Below, one piece after another: positions 1-6,846 of a DNA stretch of 11,197 nucleotides. Location of the stretch: assembly GCA_903905665.1 (NCBI GenBank), contig CAIVHJ010000061.1:1-11197 (forward strand), given 5' to 3'. Each line of letters begins with the position of its first letter. The first letter of the stretch is position 1. The notes under the pieces are model-generated. The model saw only the letters and a list, made by a program, of their open reading frames with translations. It did not search any database and had not been told where the DNA came from. This DNA comes from an uncultured Phycisphaerales bacterium (GTDB lineage: Bacteria > Planctomycetota > Phycisphaerae > UBA1845 > CAIVHJ01). A program made the position numbers and the translations under genes.

Positions 1-1088
1 CCGATCTGAACAATTATCTGGGTCTTTCGTCGCATGAGGATGTGGTTCAGGCGGCTCACGACGGTCTGGGTGCGCGAGGTTACGGAATGTCGAGCGTGCG
101 GTTCATTTGCGGCACACAGGATATTCATCGGGAGCTCGAACAGAAACTGACGGCGTTTTTGGGGACCGAGGACACGATTTTGTTCCCGTCATGCATGGAC
201 GCCAATGCCGGTGTTTTCGAGGCGGTATTGGGCGAAAACGACGTGATGATCGCGGATCGCTTGGTGCACGCTTCGATTGTGGACGGTATTCGGCTTTGCA
301 AAGCGCAGCAGGATACCTACAAGCATTCCGATATGAAGCACCTGGAAGAGAAACTCCAGCTGCATCAGGACAAACGCTTCCGCATGATCATCACCGACGG
401 GGTGTTCAGCATGGACGGGGATATCGTCAAACTGGACCAGATTGTGGCGCTGGCGGAGAAATATGATGCGATGGTATTTGTGGATGATTCACACGCCAGC
501 GGGTTCATCGGAAAACACGGCAAGGGGACGCATGAACATTGCGGTGTGATGGGGAAGATCGACATCATCACGACGACGCTGGGTAAGGCGCTGGGCGGGG
601 CTTCCGGGGGGTGCGTCAGCGGGCGCAAGGAATTGGTCGAGATGTGTCGCCAGAAAGCGCGACCGTACCTGTTTTCGAATGCCATGCCGCCGGTCATCGT
701 GGCTGCAGCCAATCGGGTGCTTGATTTGATTTCCAAAAGCACCGAGCGGCGCGATCGGCTCGAATGGAATGCGCAATACTGGCGAAAGGGTTTGACCGAA
801 ATGGGTCTGGACATCAAGGAAGGCGAAAGCCCGATCGTTCCGGTCATGCTCTACAACGCGAAACTTGCTCAGGACGTGGCGCGGGATTTGTTTTTTGAGG
901 GCATCTACGTTGTGGGATTTTTCTTTCCGGTGGTTCCGCAGGGGCAAGCCAGGATTCGGACACAACTGTCGGCTGCCCATACGCAGGCGCATTTGGACAA
1001 GGGCTTGGCTGCGTTCAAAAAAGTGGGTCAGAAGCATGGAATTCTCGGTCTGAAGAAGAAGGAAATCATCGAAAAATTCGGTGCGTGA
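1..1088 (+). CDS. kbl: Glycine C-acetyltransferase (2-amino-3-ketobutyrate CoA ligase), 5' partial
   Basis: A PLP enzyme of the alpha-oxoamine synthase family. It interconverts 2-amino-3-ketobutyrate plus CoA with glycine plus acetyl-CoA, the second step of threonine breakdown after threonine dehydrogenase, in the cytosol. The reading frame is open from the first bases (NNYLGL is already readable at 12-29), so the gene starts before the window. About 361 residues are present, against just under 400 in the family, so some 35-40 N-terminal residues are missing. Visible motifs are SSVRFICGTQDIHRELE, the cofactor-contacting VDDSHASG (around 480-503) and TTTLGKALGG, whose Lys at 585-587 should form the PLP Schiff base. 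The close match to SVRFICGT favours Kbl over KBL-like 8-amino-7-oxononanoate or 5-aminolevulinate synthases. No tdh gene is visible, although it could lie upstream. The stop is 3 bases from the stop of the convergent kinase gene. Confidence 0.93.
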   Translation, partial: DLNNYLGLSSHEDVVQAAHDGLGARGYGMSSVRFICGTQDIHRELEQKLTAFLGTEDTILFPSCMDANAGVFEAVLGENDVMIADRLVHASIVDGIRLCKAQQDTYKHSDMKHLEEKLQLHQDKRFRMIITDGVFSMDGDIVKLDQIVALAEKYDAMVFVDDSHASGFIGKHGKGTHEHCGVMGKIDIITTTLGKALGGASGGCVSGRKELVEMCRQKARPYLFSNAMPPVIVAAANRVLDLISKSTERRDRLEWNAQYWRKGLTEMGLDIKEGESPIVPVMLYNAKLAQDVARDLFFEGIYVVGFFFPVVPQGQARIRTQLSAAHTQAHLDKGLAAFKKVGQKHGILGLKKKEIIEKFGA

Positions 1089-1091
1089 GTT

Positions 1092-2153
1092 TTATTTCTT
1101 TTCTGTTGGAGGGGGTCGCTTTTGCAGGCGCTTCTGGTCTGCTCGCTGAGACAGTACGTCGAAGTAGGTGGGGGTCTGCGGGGTTTTGGTCAGGTCGGAT
1201 TGATGGGAATCGGGTGTCTTCGGTCGGTAATCCAGAACATAATGTTTCAGTGCATTATCGAGGTGAACATCGTTCAGCAAGTCGGGGTATAGACCCTCGA
1301 TGGCCTGCAATATGTGAGTGGCTGATTTGTAGCGAAACATTTTTTTCTTGTGTATAGCTCGCTGGATGATTTCACGCACGTCTTCCCCGATGCCAGCCTG
1401 CAGGAGCGGTTCCATCGGAAGAGGATCATTCAAATGCTTCAGGTGATATTCCAGAATTGATCGCCCAGTAAATGGGCGTTGCTGCGTCAGCAGTTCGTAG
1501 TAAATGATTCCGACGGCGTAAATATCGCTTTGAAAAGACGAATCTCCTGTGAACGTTTCGGGCGCCATGTAGGGGGGTGTCCCGCTGGTGGTGTGGGTTT
1601 CCCCATTCAGGCGGCCTTTTTGATAGGAAAGTCCGAAATCTGAGACGAGTAAATCTCCTTTTCGGTTAAACAGCACATTGCTCGGTTTAAGATCGCGATG
1701 GATGACCTGGGCCTCATGAATGACACTCAGCGCCTGAATCATTCTGGCGATCATCAAAGCCGCCGGACGATGTTCGATGCGAAGGTTTCGCTGCAAAACC
1801 TCGGCGAGAGTGAATCCTTCGACGTATTCCATCACGATGTACATCATTCCGTCGATTTCGTCAGCATGAAAAACGGAGACGATATAGGGATGTTTGACGG
1901 CGGCGGCTGCGCGTGCTCCTTCGAGGAACTGACGTCGGATTTCGGTTTCGGCTCTTATCGCAGAATGGTGGAGCAATTTGATTGCCACGTTCCGATTCAG
2001 AAATTCGTCGATTCCCTTCCAAACGACGCTCATCCCGCCCCGCCCGATCTCGTGAAGCAACCGCACATGACCGAGACGCGCAGGCACCGCGATGGGGGGC
2101 AAAGAATCCATCCCGCCCTGACCATCAAATGTCACCGTGACTGAATCTGACAT
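1092..2153 (-). CDS. Hanks-type serine/threonine protein kinase, soluble
   Basis: Eukaryotic-like Ser/Thr kinase of 353 residues that should phosphorylate proteins from ATP. The whole catalytic core is present in order: glycine loop GRGGMSVV (37-44), VAIK with Lys59, catalytic loop HRDLKPSN (152-159, Asp154), metal-binding DFG (172-174), APE (197-199), Asp210 of the F helix, and a late Arg in the RPF region. All catalytic residues are intact, so it should be active. HRD carries the Arg typical of kinases regulated through their activation segment. The tail (about 300-353) is polar and rich in Pro, Lys and Thr. There is no transmembrane helix, PASTA or other sensor domain, unlike the PknB type. 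The start ATG has no clear Shine-Dalgarno. The upstream gene on the same strand ends 78 bases away, so the two are probably cotranscribed. The substrate is unknown. Confidence 0.93.
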   Translation of the reverse strand: MSDSVTVTFDGQGGMDSLPPIAVPARLGHVRLLHEIGRGGMSVVWKGIDEFLNRNVAIKLLHHSAIRAETEIRRQFLEGARAAAAVKHPYIVSVFHADEIDGMMYIVMEYVEGFTLAEVLQRNLRIEHRPAALMIARMIQALSVIHEAQVIHRDLKPSNVLFNRKGDLLVSDFGLSYQKGRLNGETHTTSGTPPYMAPETFTGDSSFQSDIYAVGIIYYELLTQQRPFTGRSILEYHLKHLNDPLPMEPLLQAGIGEDVREIIQRAIHKKKMFRYKSATHILQAIEGLYPDLLNDVHLDNALKHYVLDYRPKTPDSHQSDLTKTPQTPTYFDVLSQRADQKRLQKRPPPTEKK

Positions 2154-2231
2154 GATACTCGACCGAAAGGTTACTCGTGGTCCAATTTATGAAGAATGAA
2201 AAGAATTGTCCGCGCAGCCAGCGGAGCGGCT

Positions 2232-2750
2232 TCAACCTTTTCGAAGCGACTCTTTGAGCAGCAGCATCAGGTGATCCACAACGAACTGTCTAAAATCCTC
2301 GGCGCTGAGATTTCGGATTCGCAACATTGGGCCGCTCTCCATGGCACCCCCATTGCTATTCCCTGTGCCTCGCGTCAGATAAAAAGCCACACCGCCACGT
2401 CCTACGGTCCCTTCCATTTTCAAAACATGTTCGAAATACTGGAGTTTGATCCTCAGATGCGCTCCACCACCCAAAAATTCATCGGCGTCGAGATCCATTT
2501 CTACCCCGCGGGGATTGTATTTCGATTTGATATCTTCAAAAACCGGCATGTAGATTTGTCGCATTCGCGAGCGGAAAACATCCAACTGGTCCATTTGCCG
2601 GTAGGGATCCGAAGCGGCAGCTTGTTGTGTGGTACGTTTCTGTTCGGCTTTTTCCAGCAGGGCCTCAAGGTCCTGATCGGCGCGTGTCGTCGGCTTTGAA
2701 GTATTGCGACCGGAATCAGTGGGTTGGGGTTTTTCCGGCATGGTATTCAT
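2232..2750 (-). CDS. Conserved-looking protein of unknown function upstream of the kinase
   Basis: I do not recognise this 172-residue protein. Residues 1 to about 48 are polar and low in complexity (many Pro, Thr, Gln, Lys), with a charged helix around 27-40. From about residue 50 the protein looks folded: a helical part (MRQIYMPVFEDIKSKY), then alternating strand-like segments (LRIKLQYFEHVLKMEG, GGVAFYLTRG, GPMLRIRNLS) and a C-terminal hydrophobic helix (FRQFVVDHLMLLLKES). There is no signal peptide or membrane span, so it is probably cytosolic. It lies 78 bases upstream of the kinase gene on the same strand, which makes it a candidate partner or substrate of the kinase; that is inference from position only. 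A second ATG three codons in (MNTM) is an equally possible start, and neither has a good Shine-Dalgarno. The amino acid composition and codon use look like a real gene. Confidence 0.75.
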   Translation of the reverse strand: MNTMPEKPQPTDSGRNTSKPTTRADQDLEALLEKAEQKRTTQQAAASDPYRQMDQLDVFRSRMRQIYMPVFEDIKSKYNPRGVEMDLDADEFLGGGAHLRIKLQYFEHVLKMEGTVGRGGVAFYLTRGTGNSNGGAMESGPMLRIRNLSAEDFRQFVVDHLMLLLKESLRKG

Positions 2751-3002
2751 CCGATTTTCGGGTACATTCCGAATGTCTTGGGCCTCAAGGTAGTCTCAGT
2801 TATTTTCGGACAACTGTCAATGAGAACTTATCTCAAACCCGACGAGAAGTCGTTATCTTTCAATGATCCTCACGACTAATGGTATTGTGGTATTGGCATT
2901 GAGATGAGAACCAGTAGCCACCCAGCACGAGTCAAACTGTAAGTTGTTGTTAATAAATACATTAGGTGTCTTGACAAATCGAGTAAGTATGCTAAATTAT
3001 TA
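2751..3002. other. Intergenic region between the unknown gene and 5S rRNA
   Basis: About 250 bases without a credible gene. It should hold the leftward promoter of the unknown gene and kinase pair and the rightward 5S promoter. A perfect leftward TTGACA is present at 2820-2815, but no convincing -10 follows at the right distance. There is also an 8-base tandem duplication, TGGTATTG twice, at 2880-2895. The stretch is AT-rich close to the 5S gene (about 2940-3000). Confidence 0.6.
2971..2998 (+). promoter_or_regulatory. Sigma70-type promoter of the 5S rRNA gene
   Basis: A perfect -35 box TTGACA (2971-2976), a 16-base spacer and TAAATT (2993-2998, four of six matches to TATAAT). Transcription would start near 3004-3006, right at the 5' end of the 5S rRNA as judged from its terminal stem. 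The agreement in position is the best support; the -10 box itself is weak. Confidence 0.6.
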
Positions 3003-3110
3003 TTGCGGTGATTCATACGTGGGGGGAAACACCCGTTCCCATCCCGAACACGGCAGTTAAGCCCTCACGGCCGATGGTAGTCGAAAGGCGAGAGTAGGTG
3101 GTTGCCGCAA
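3003..3110 (+). rRNA. rrf: 5S ribosomal RNA
   Basis: About 108 bases with the conserved 5S core: CCCATCCCGAACACGGCAG followed by TTAAGCCC (loop B to loop C), and GATGGTAGT and GAGAGTAGGT in the 3' half. The 5' TTGCGG (3003-3008) pairs with the 3' CCGCAA (3105-3110) to give the closing helix I, which sets both ends to within a base or two. The RNA is part of the large ribosomal subunit. The gene stands alone: no 16S, 23S or tRNA gene is in the window, and it has its own promoter on one side and a terminator on the other. Unlinked rRNA genes are well known in Planctomycetota. Confidence 0.95.
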
Positions 3111-3117
3111 TTTTTTT

Positions 3118-3142
3118 AACCCGTCGTTTGGCGGGTTTTTTT
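3118..3142 (+). terminator. Intrinsic terminator of the 5S rRNA gene
   Basis: AACCCGTC (3118-3125) pairs with GGCGGGTT (3130-3137), giving an 8-bp stem with one G-T wobble and a GTTT loop. Seven T (3136-3142) follow. It begins 8 bases after the 5S 3' end. A second run of seven T precedes the stem (3111-3117). Confidence 0.9.
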
Positions 3143-3167
3143 ACGCGCCGGGTCAACTCGCTACAAT
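3140..3167 (+). promoter_or_regulatory. Candidate promoter of the PIG-L deacetylase gene
   Basis: TACAAT (3162-3167) matches five of six bases of the -10 consensus. TTTACG (3140-3145), 16 bases upstream, matches four of six of the -35 and begins inside the T run of the 5S terminator. Transcription would begin near 3173-3175, so the mRNA would have almost no leader before the ATG at 3176. The position between a strong terminator and a start codon supports it, but the -35 is weak. Confidence 0.45.
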
Positions 3168-3175
3168 ATGTGCAG

Positions 3176-3928
3176 ATGAACGTTCCAAGTGTGGACATAT
3201 TGTTTACTGCTCCACATCCGGATGATGTCGAGATCGGGATGGGGGGAACGATCGCGTCGCTCGTTCGTCAGGGCTACAAGGTCGGCATCCTGCACATGAC
3301 CAATGGCGAACCCACCCCGCACGGTTCGGTCGAAACGCGCATTCAGGAAAGCCACCATGCTGCTGAAGTGCTGGGTGTTCAATTTTGGCAAATACTGGAA
3401 CTGACCAATCGGGAACTGATGGACACGCCCGCTTCTCGCTACGCCGTGGCTACGGTCATTCGCAAGGTGAAACCCAGGATACTGGTCGGAATGTTCGGCC
3501 GGACGCCAGCGGCTTCGCCGGATCACTATCAGGCTCAATTGATCACTGAGGCAGCGCGTTTTTATTCCCAATTGACCAAGTGGGATGAACGATTTGGGGA
3601 TACGGCTCCGTTTCGCGTGGATCATTTGATCTATCGACCCGTACCGATGTCGGCGGAGATACATCATTTTCCGTCGCGTTTTGTGGTGGACATTTCCGAT
3701 ACGATCGAAACCAAAATCAAAGCCATTTCGTGTTATCGTTCCCAGTTCGACGGGGATCGGCTCGAGCGTCTGGATCACTACATTCGCTCCATTGCGGGGG
3801 TCGAAGGTGCGCTCGCCGGTATGCGTTATGGGGAACTTTATGCGGTTCCACGACCATTGGGGACCTCCAACTTGATTCATTTTCTCGAAGACTGGAAAAT
3901 ACCACCGCCTTTTGCCGAAAACAGATAG
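3176..3928 (+). CDS. PIG-L/LmbE family zinc deacetylase, BshB1-like
   Basis: A zinc-dependent de-N-acetylase of 250 residues; relatives remove acetyl groups from GlcNAc-type sugars, for example in bacillithiol (BshB), mycothiol (MshB) or GPI precursor synthesis. The N-terminal strand VDILFTAPHPDDVEIGMGG contains the metal-binding HPDD (His14, Asp17; Asp16 is the likely general base). PDH at 115-117 supplies the third zinc ligand. The HxxxEIGMGGT pattern is close to BshB1, but HMTNGEPTPHGS is not the usual BshB1 segment, so the true substrate is open. No signal peptide. I place the start at the ATG at 3176. An in-frame GTG at 3098 is possible on paper, but it lies inside the 5S rRNA and upstream of its terminator. 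No Shine-Dalgarno precedes the ATG. The next gene starts 86 bases downstream on the same strand. Confidence 0.88.
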   Translation: MNVPSVDILFTAPHPDDVEIGMGGTIASLVRQGYKVGILHMTNGEPTPHGSVETRIQESHHAAEVLGVQFWQILELTNRELMDTPASRYAVATVIRKVKPRILVGMFGRTPAASPDHYQAQLITEAARFYSQLTKWDERFGDTAPFRVDHLIYRPVPMSAEIHHFPSRFVVDISDTIETKIKAISCYRSQFDGDRLERLDHYIRSIAGVEGALAGMRYGELYAVPRPLGTSNLIHFLEDWKIPPPFAENR

Positions 3929-4003
3929 ATGCGACTAGCGACCCGTTGAGCCTGTTCTGAATTACTGATTTGAGAGTCAAGAAAGCAACGGGGCGCGACG
4001 CGC

Positions 4004-4008
4004 GGGAG
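4004..4008 (+). promoter_or_regulatory. Ribosome binding site deciding the start at 4015
   Basis: GGGAG lies 6 bases before the ATG at 4015. The alternative in-frame TTG at 3970 has no such site in front of it, and the 15 codons between the two are basic and low in quality. Confidence 0.55.
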
Positions 4009-4014
4009 ACCCAC

Positions 4015-4638
4015 ATGTCCGTACTCATCGACAATGAAGCGTACACGCCTTCCGAACCCCTGCCTGCCACCGTTCAGGAATTGGCGGACCTTATTCGTCC
4101 GGGAATTGCCGCTCGAAAAAGGATCATCATTTCCATTCGTTGCGATGGGGAGGATGTTTCCGAGGCGGAACTGGATCGCGTTCTTGAGCAATCTCCGACG
4201 ACGTATCGGCAATTGGAATTCATTACGTTGCCGTTGCGCGAGTTGGCGCTGTCCGCTCTTGCGGAGGCGCGGCAATCGTTGGAGAAAACTCGTCCACTCC
4301 AGAAAGAAATCACAGAGCAACTTTCACAGGATAAGATAGAACCCGCAGTGGCAAATCTTGCCGATTGTATCGCCCACTGGTCACAAGCTCACGAGGCCAT
4401 GTTGAAAACGATTCGGCTTTTGAATTTGAATATCGAGAAATTGACGTTTGATGGTGTGGCGGTGGTGGATATCGTCCATCAGGTGGCCGGTCAACTTTCG
4501 CAGATTCGTGACTGTCTGACCGCGCGGGATATGATTTTGTTGAACGATCTATTACAGTACGAACTGACTCCCACGTTTGGTCAGTGGGAAGGCATGATCA
4601 CCGCGCTGTACAAAAAAATCGAATCTGAATCGGAGTGA
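4015..4638 (+). CDS. Protein of unknown function, small N-terminal alpha/beta part plus helical part
   Basis: I do not recognise this 207-residue protein. The first 70 or so residues alternate strand- and helix-like segments (VQELADLIRP, RKRIIISIRCDGEDVSE, YRQLEFITLPL), suggesting a small alpha/beta domain. From about residue 75 to the end it is nearly all amphipathic helix (ELALSALAEARQSLEKTRPL, DCIAHWSQAHEAMLKTIRLL, VVDIVHQVAGQLSQIRDCL), like a helical bundle used for binding partners. There is no signal peptide, membrane span or recognisable catalytic motif. A longer reading frame begins at a TTG at 3970, but the ATG at 4015 has a good ribosome binding site. It follows the deacetylase by 86 bases on the same strand, so cotranscription is likely; a shared function is not shown. 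An adaptor or regulatory role is a guess. Confidence 0.75.
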   Translation: MSVLIDNEAYTPSEPLPATVQELADLIRPGIAARKRIIISIRCDGEDVSEAELDRVLEQSPTTYRQLEFITLPLRELALSALAEARQSLEKTRPLQKEITEQLSQDKIEPAVANLADCIAHWSQAHEAMLKTIRLLNLNIEKLTFDGVAVVDIVHQVAGQLSQIRDCLTARDMILLNDLLQYELTPTFGQWEGMITALYKKIESESE

Positions 4639-4690
4639 TGAGGAAAAGATCAATTGCGAAACTTATATGAAGAAGTCAAAGTTGCATCCG

Positions 4691-4713
4691 ATCAGGCGGT
4701 TTCACCGCATGAT
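4691..4713. terminator. Hairpin between convergent genes, possible two-way terminator
   Basis: ATCAGGCGGT (4691-4700) pairs with ACCGCATGAT (4704-4713) in nine of ten positions (one G-A mismatch) around a TTC loop. It covers the stop codon of the leftward epimerase gene and sits about 50 bases after the stop of the rightward gene. Neither side has a T run, so it is not a classic intrinsic terminator. Confidence 0.3.
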
Positions 4714-5702
4714 TTGAGATAGGCTTTGACGGCGGCCTCGATGCCTTGTGGATAGGGGATTGTCGATTGCCATCCGAGTTGTTGCCGGGCTTTGGTGGTG
4801 TCGAAAAAGCAGCGACGGCCGATCAGCCATACGGAATATCGCGTGACCAAAGGGGGTTTGCTAAATCCCATCATGCGATAAAAACACTCCATCGCGAAGG
4901 CTACCGAATAAGCGACACGATAGGGAACTCGTCGAAGAACCGGCGGGGCGCCACAGGCCGCCGCCACCAGATTGAAGAATTGTCGTTGGGTCAAAAAACC
5001 GTCATTGCTGCAATTGTACGCCTGACCGATCGCGATTTCCTTGTCGGCGGCTTCGATACATGCTTCGGCGACATTGGCGGCGTGGGCCACGTTTAATCGG
5101 TTGTCGCCATCGCCGATCAATTTTGCCTTTTGAGATCGCAGACTTCGAACCAACCGGCCGAGTGTTTGGCGATCACGTTCACCATACAACCAACTGGGAC
5201 GGATGACGGTAAACGCACATTTCCCGCGTCTCTGCGCTTCCCAGACCTGATTCTCGGCTGTTGCCTTGGCCCTGGAATAATACGCCCAGCGATAGAGGTT
5301 TTGTCCGAGTGGGGTGGTCTCGTCGAATGCCTCTTTGGTGCGATCTTTCACATAGCCGTAAGCGCTAATGGAGCTGATGTGGATGAATCGTTTAATATTG
5401 CACTGCTGTGCGGCTCGAATCACGTTCGCGGTTCCGTCGATGGTGATTCGCTGAAATTCTTCCCAGGGTCCCCAATCACCGACCCTTGCAGCGGCGTGAT
5501 AGACGCACTGAACATCCGGCATGGCCGCCGTTAAGGATTCAGGTTCCGTGATATCGCCGTAGGCCAGTTCCACCGGCTGGGTGCGCAACCAGGATAAATC
5601 GCTGGTTTTTCGAACCAGCGCCCGCACCGGTTTTCCCCGGCGACAGAGTTGTTCCACGATATGACTTCCCAGCAATCCAGAGGCGCCTGTAACGAGATTC
5701 AT
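4692..5702 (-). CDS. NAD-dependent epimerase/dehydratase (extended SDR)
   Basis: A 336-residue Rossmann-fold oxidoreductase of the extended SDR type, related to 3-beta-hydroxysteroid dehydrogenase/isomerase-like and sugar-nucleotide epimerase proteins. Counted from the ATG at 5702: nucleotide-binding TGASGLLG at 5-12, acidic GDI near 49-51, YHAAA (68-72) in the place of the usual HxAA segment, HISSIS (108-113) with the catalytic Ser, and active-site YSRAK (Tyr142, Lys146), followed by VIRPSWLYG that shapes the substrate pocket. All catalytic residues are present, so it should be active with NAD(P), but the substrate cannot be told. A TTG nine bases further upstream could extend it by three residues. 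I prefer the ATG because AAAGGA lies 9 bases before it. The end is convergent with the unknown gene at 4638. The DUF1571 gene lies upstream on the same strand, about 150 bases away. Confidence 0.88.
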   Translation of the reverse strand: MNLVTGASGLLGSHIVEQLCRRGKPVRALVRKTSDLSWLRTQPVELAYGDITEPESLTAAMPDVQCVYHAAARVGDWGPWEEFQRITIDGTANVIRAAQQCNIKRFIHISSISAYGYVKDRTKEAFDETTPLGQNLYRWAYYSRAKATAENQVWEAQRRGKCAFTVIRPSWLYGERDRQTLGRLVRSLRSQKAKLIGDGDNRLNVAHAANVAEACIEAADKEIAIGQAYNCSNDGFLTQRQFFNLVAAACGAPPVLRRVPYRVAYSVAFAMECFYRMMGFSKPPLVTRYSVWLIGRRCFFDTTKARQQLGWQSTIPYPQGIEAAVKAYLKSCGETA

Positions 5703-5711
5703 AATACACAA

Positions 5712-5717
5712 TCCTTT
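5712..5717 (-). promoter_or_regulatory. Ribosome binding site of the epimerase gene
   Basis: Read leftward, AAAGGA lies 9 bases before the ATG at 5702. It is only 1 base from the alternative TTG at 5711, which argues for the ATG. Confidence 0.5.
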
Positions 5718-5849
5718 TATTGCAACGGAAGGAAGCTAGAAGATAAGAGGGCCTGCGTGGTTGGTCAAGATGATGATTTGCATCTGATCCACGGGTAGAG
5801 AAGGGGATTCGGAGATGCGACCCTTCAGATCGGTGCCTTGACCGTCGGA

Positions 5850-6737
5850 TTACAAACCATAAGACAAGGGGTCGAAATCGGTAGCACTAAGGCCCACGTT
5901 GAGATTTACATCAGTGTAAAGGTATTTGCCCAACAATTGAGTTCCGGCTGAATCGGCGTAGGAGTAACAAGCAACAGGCAGATTCCATTCCTGATCCATG
6001 TGGAAGATCAACAGGGCGTCCGGCCAGAAATCGTTTTCCTTTTTGGGTAAACGTCTTTCAAAAACAAAGGTCGGTCGGTTGTCCATCTTTCCGGTTCCGA
6101 CGAATTTCAGGTCCAGAAGGTCCTGGGTGCGGGATTCTTCGGTGTATTGAATGATGAGATCAAGAGCCTTTGCGAATCCAAATTCACTGATAGATCTTCG
6201 GGAAGCGTTGCGAGCTTCCTGACCGTCGATCGGGCGAGTCACACTGCGGACGAACAGGCGAGCCAGGCAGCCCTCGGGTTGGATGATCGCCTGCTCCTGT
6301 CCGTTCGCAGTCCTAGATTCCCTGACATACAAAACCCGTCGTGCTTCTGCCGGGTTTTGTGTCACGTGCATATAGACGCTGAAAGGATGTTCCCGGAATT
6401 TGACTTCGGCGACCTGTTCGTCGGCGAGTCGATTATCCAGAAATTCCTGCCTGGAGAATCGGCAGGTGTAGTCAATGATTTGGTTTTGGTAGGCTTGTCG
6501 AGCCAGATGTAAGTAAGCCAGGGGATTCTCGCAAACCAATCGGTCGATGTTCATACGAGTCGGAGAAGACAAAGAAAAAGAAGTCCGTTCGGAGGAAGTG
6601 GAGGGAATAATGGTTGAGGCAAAGGTGGAGGCATCCTGTGGGGTGTTCATTCGTCCGCAAAGAGCACTGCAAAGGAATAAACTGCACATGAGGCTGAAGC
6701 GTCGGGGATGACCCACTCGCGTATAAAAAAGATGCAT
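5850..6737 (-). CDS. DUF1571 domain-containing exported protein
   Basis: A 295-residue protein matching my memory of DUF1571, a family of unknown function found mainly in planctomycetes. From the ATG at 6737, residues 1-28 look like a signal peptide: basic region GHPRRFS, hydrophobic core LMCSLFLCSALCG. One of its cysteines could in principle be lipidated, but the lipobox is poor (SALC). Residues about 35-60 form a Ser/Thr-rich linker. The domain follows with CENPLAYLHLARQAY, a DYTC...RQE segment, and the hallmark KFREHPFSVYMH (113-124). The C-terminal part (FHMDQEWNLPVACYSYAD and LYTDVNLNVGLSATDFDPL) has the alternating beta pattern of LolA/outer-membrane lipoprotein-sorting-like folds. It probably acts in the periplasm or on the cell surface; no enzyme activity is suggested. 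A TTG at 6776 or an internal ATG at 6689 are alternative starts; only the ATG at 6737 gives a full signal peptide without extra residues. Confidence 0.85.
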   Translation of the reverse strand: MHLFYTRVGHPRRFSLMCSLFLCSALCGRMNTPQDASTFASTIIPSTSSERTSFSLSSPTRMNIDRLVCENPLAYLHLARQAYQNQIIDYTCRFSRQEFLDNRLADEQVAEVKFREHPFSVYMHVTQNPAEARRVLYVRESRTANGQEQAIIQPEGCLARLFVRSVTRPIDGQEARNASRRSISEFGFAKALDLIIQYTEESRTQDLLDLKFVGTGKMDNRPTFVFERRLPKKENDFWPDALLIFHMDQEWNLPVACYSYADSAGTQLLGKYLYTDVNLNVGLSATDFDPLSYGL

Positions 6738-6846
6738 GGAAGGAAGTATGTCCTTTCGGAATGCTGTCGCAGGCAACGATCCGTGTTGCCCTCGTTACTC
6801 TCTGCCCTCGCTCGAAACACTCTATCAACGAATCGCGTGGAAGTAC

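Noticed and set aside
2660..2791. GGGCCTCAAGGT occurring twice exactly 120 bases apart (2660-2671 and 2780-2791)
   Set aside because: A 12-base match is expected a few times by chance in a window of this size, one copy is within a coding region, and nothing else around them is repeated.
2815..2820. Perfect leftward TTGACA as the promoter of the unknown gene and kinase
   Set aside because: No acceptable -10 hexamer lies 16-18 bases downstream, so I do not list it as a separate promoter.
3098..3175. N-terminal extension of the deacetylase from a GTG at 3098
   Set aside because: It lies inside the 5S rRNA 3' end and runs through the intrinsic terminator; the family's first strand begins just after the ATG at 3176.
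5712..5849. Possible terminator or small gene between the epimerase and DUF1571 genes
   Set aside because: Only short 4-bp inverted repeats and no T run; no open frame with a start and gene-like composition.
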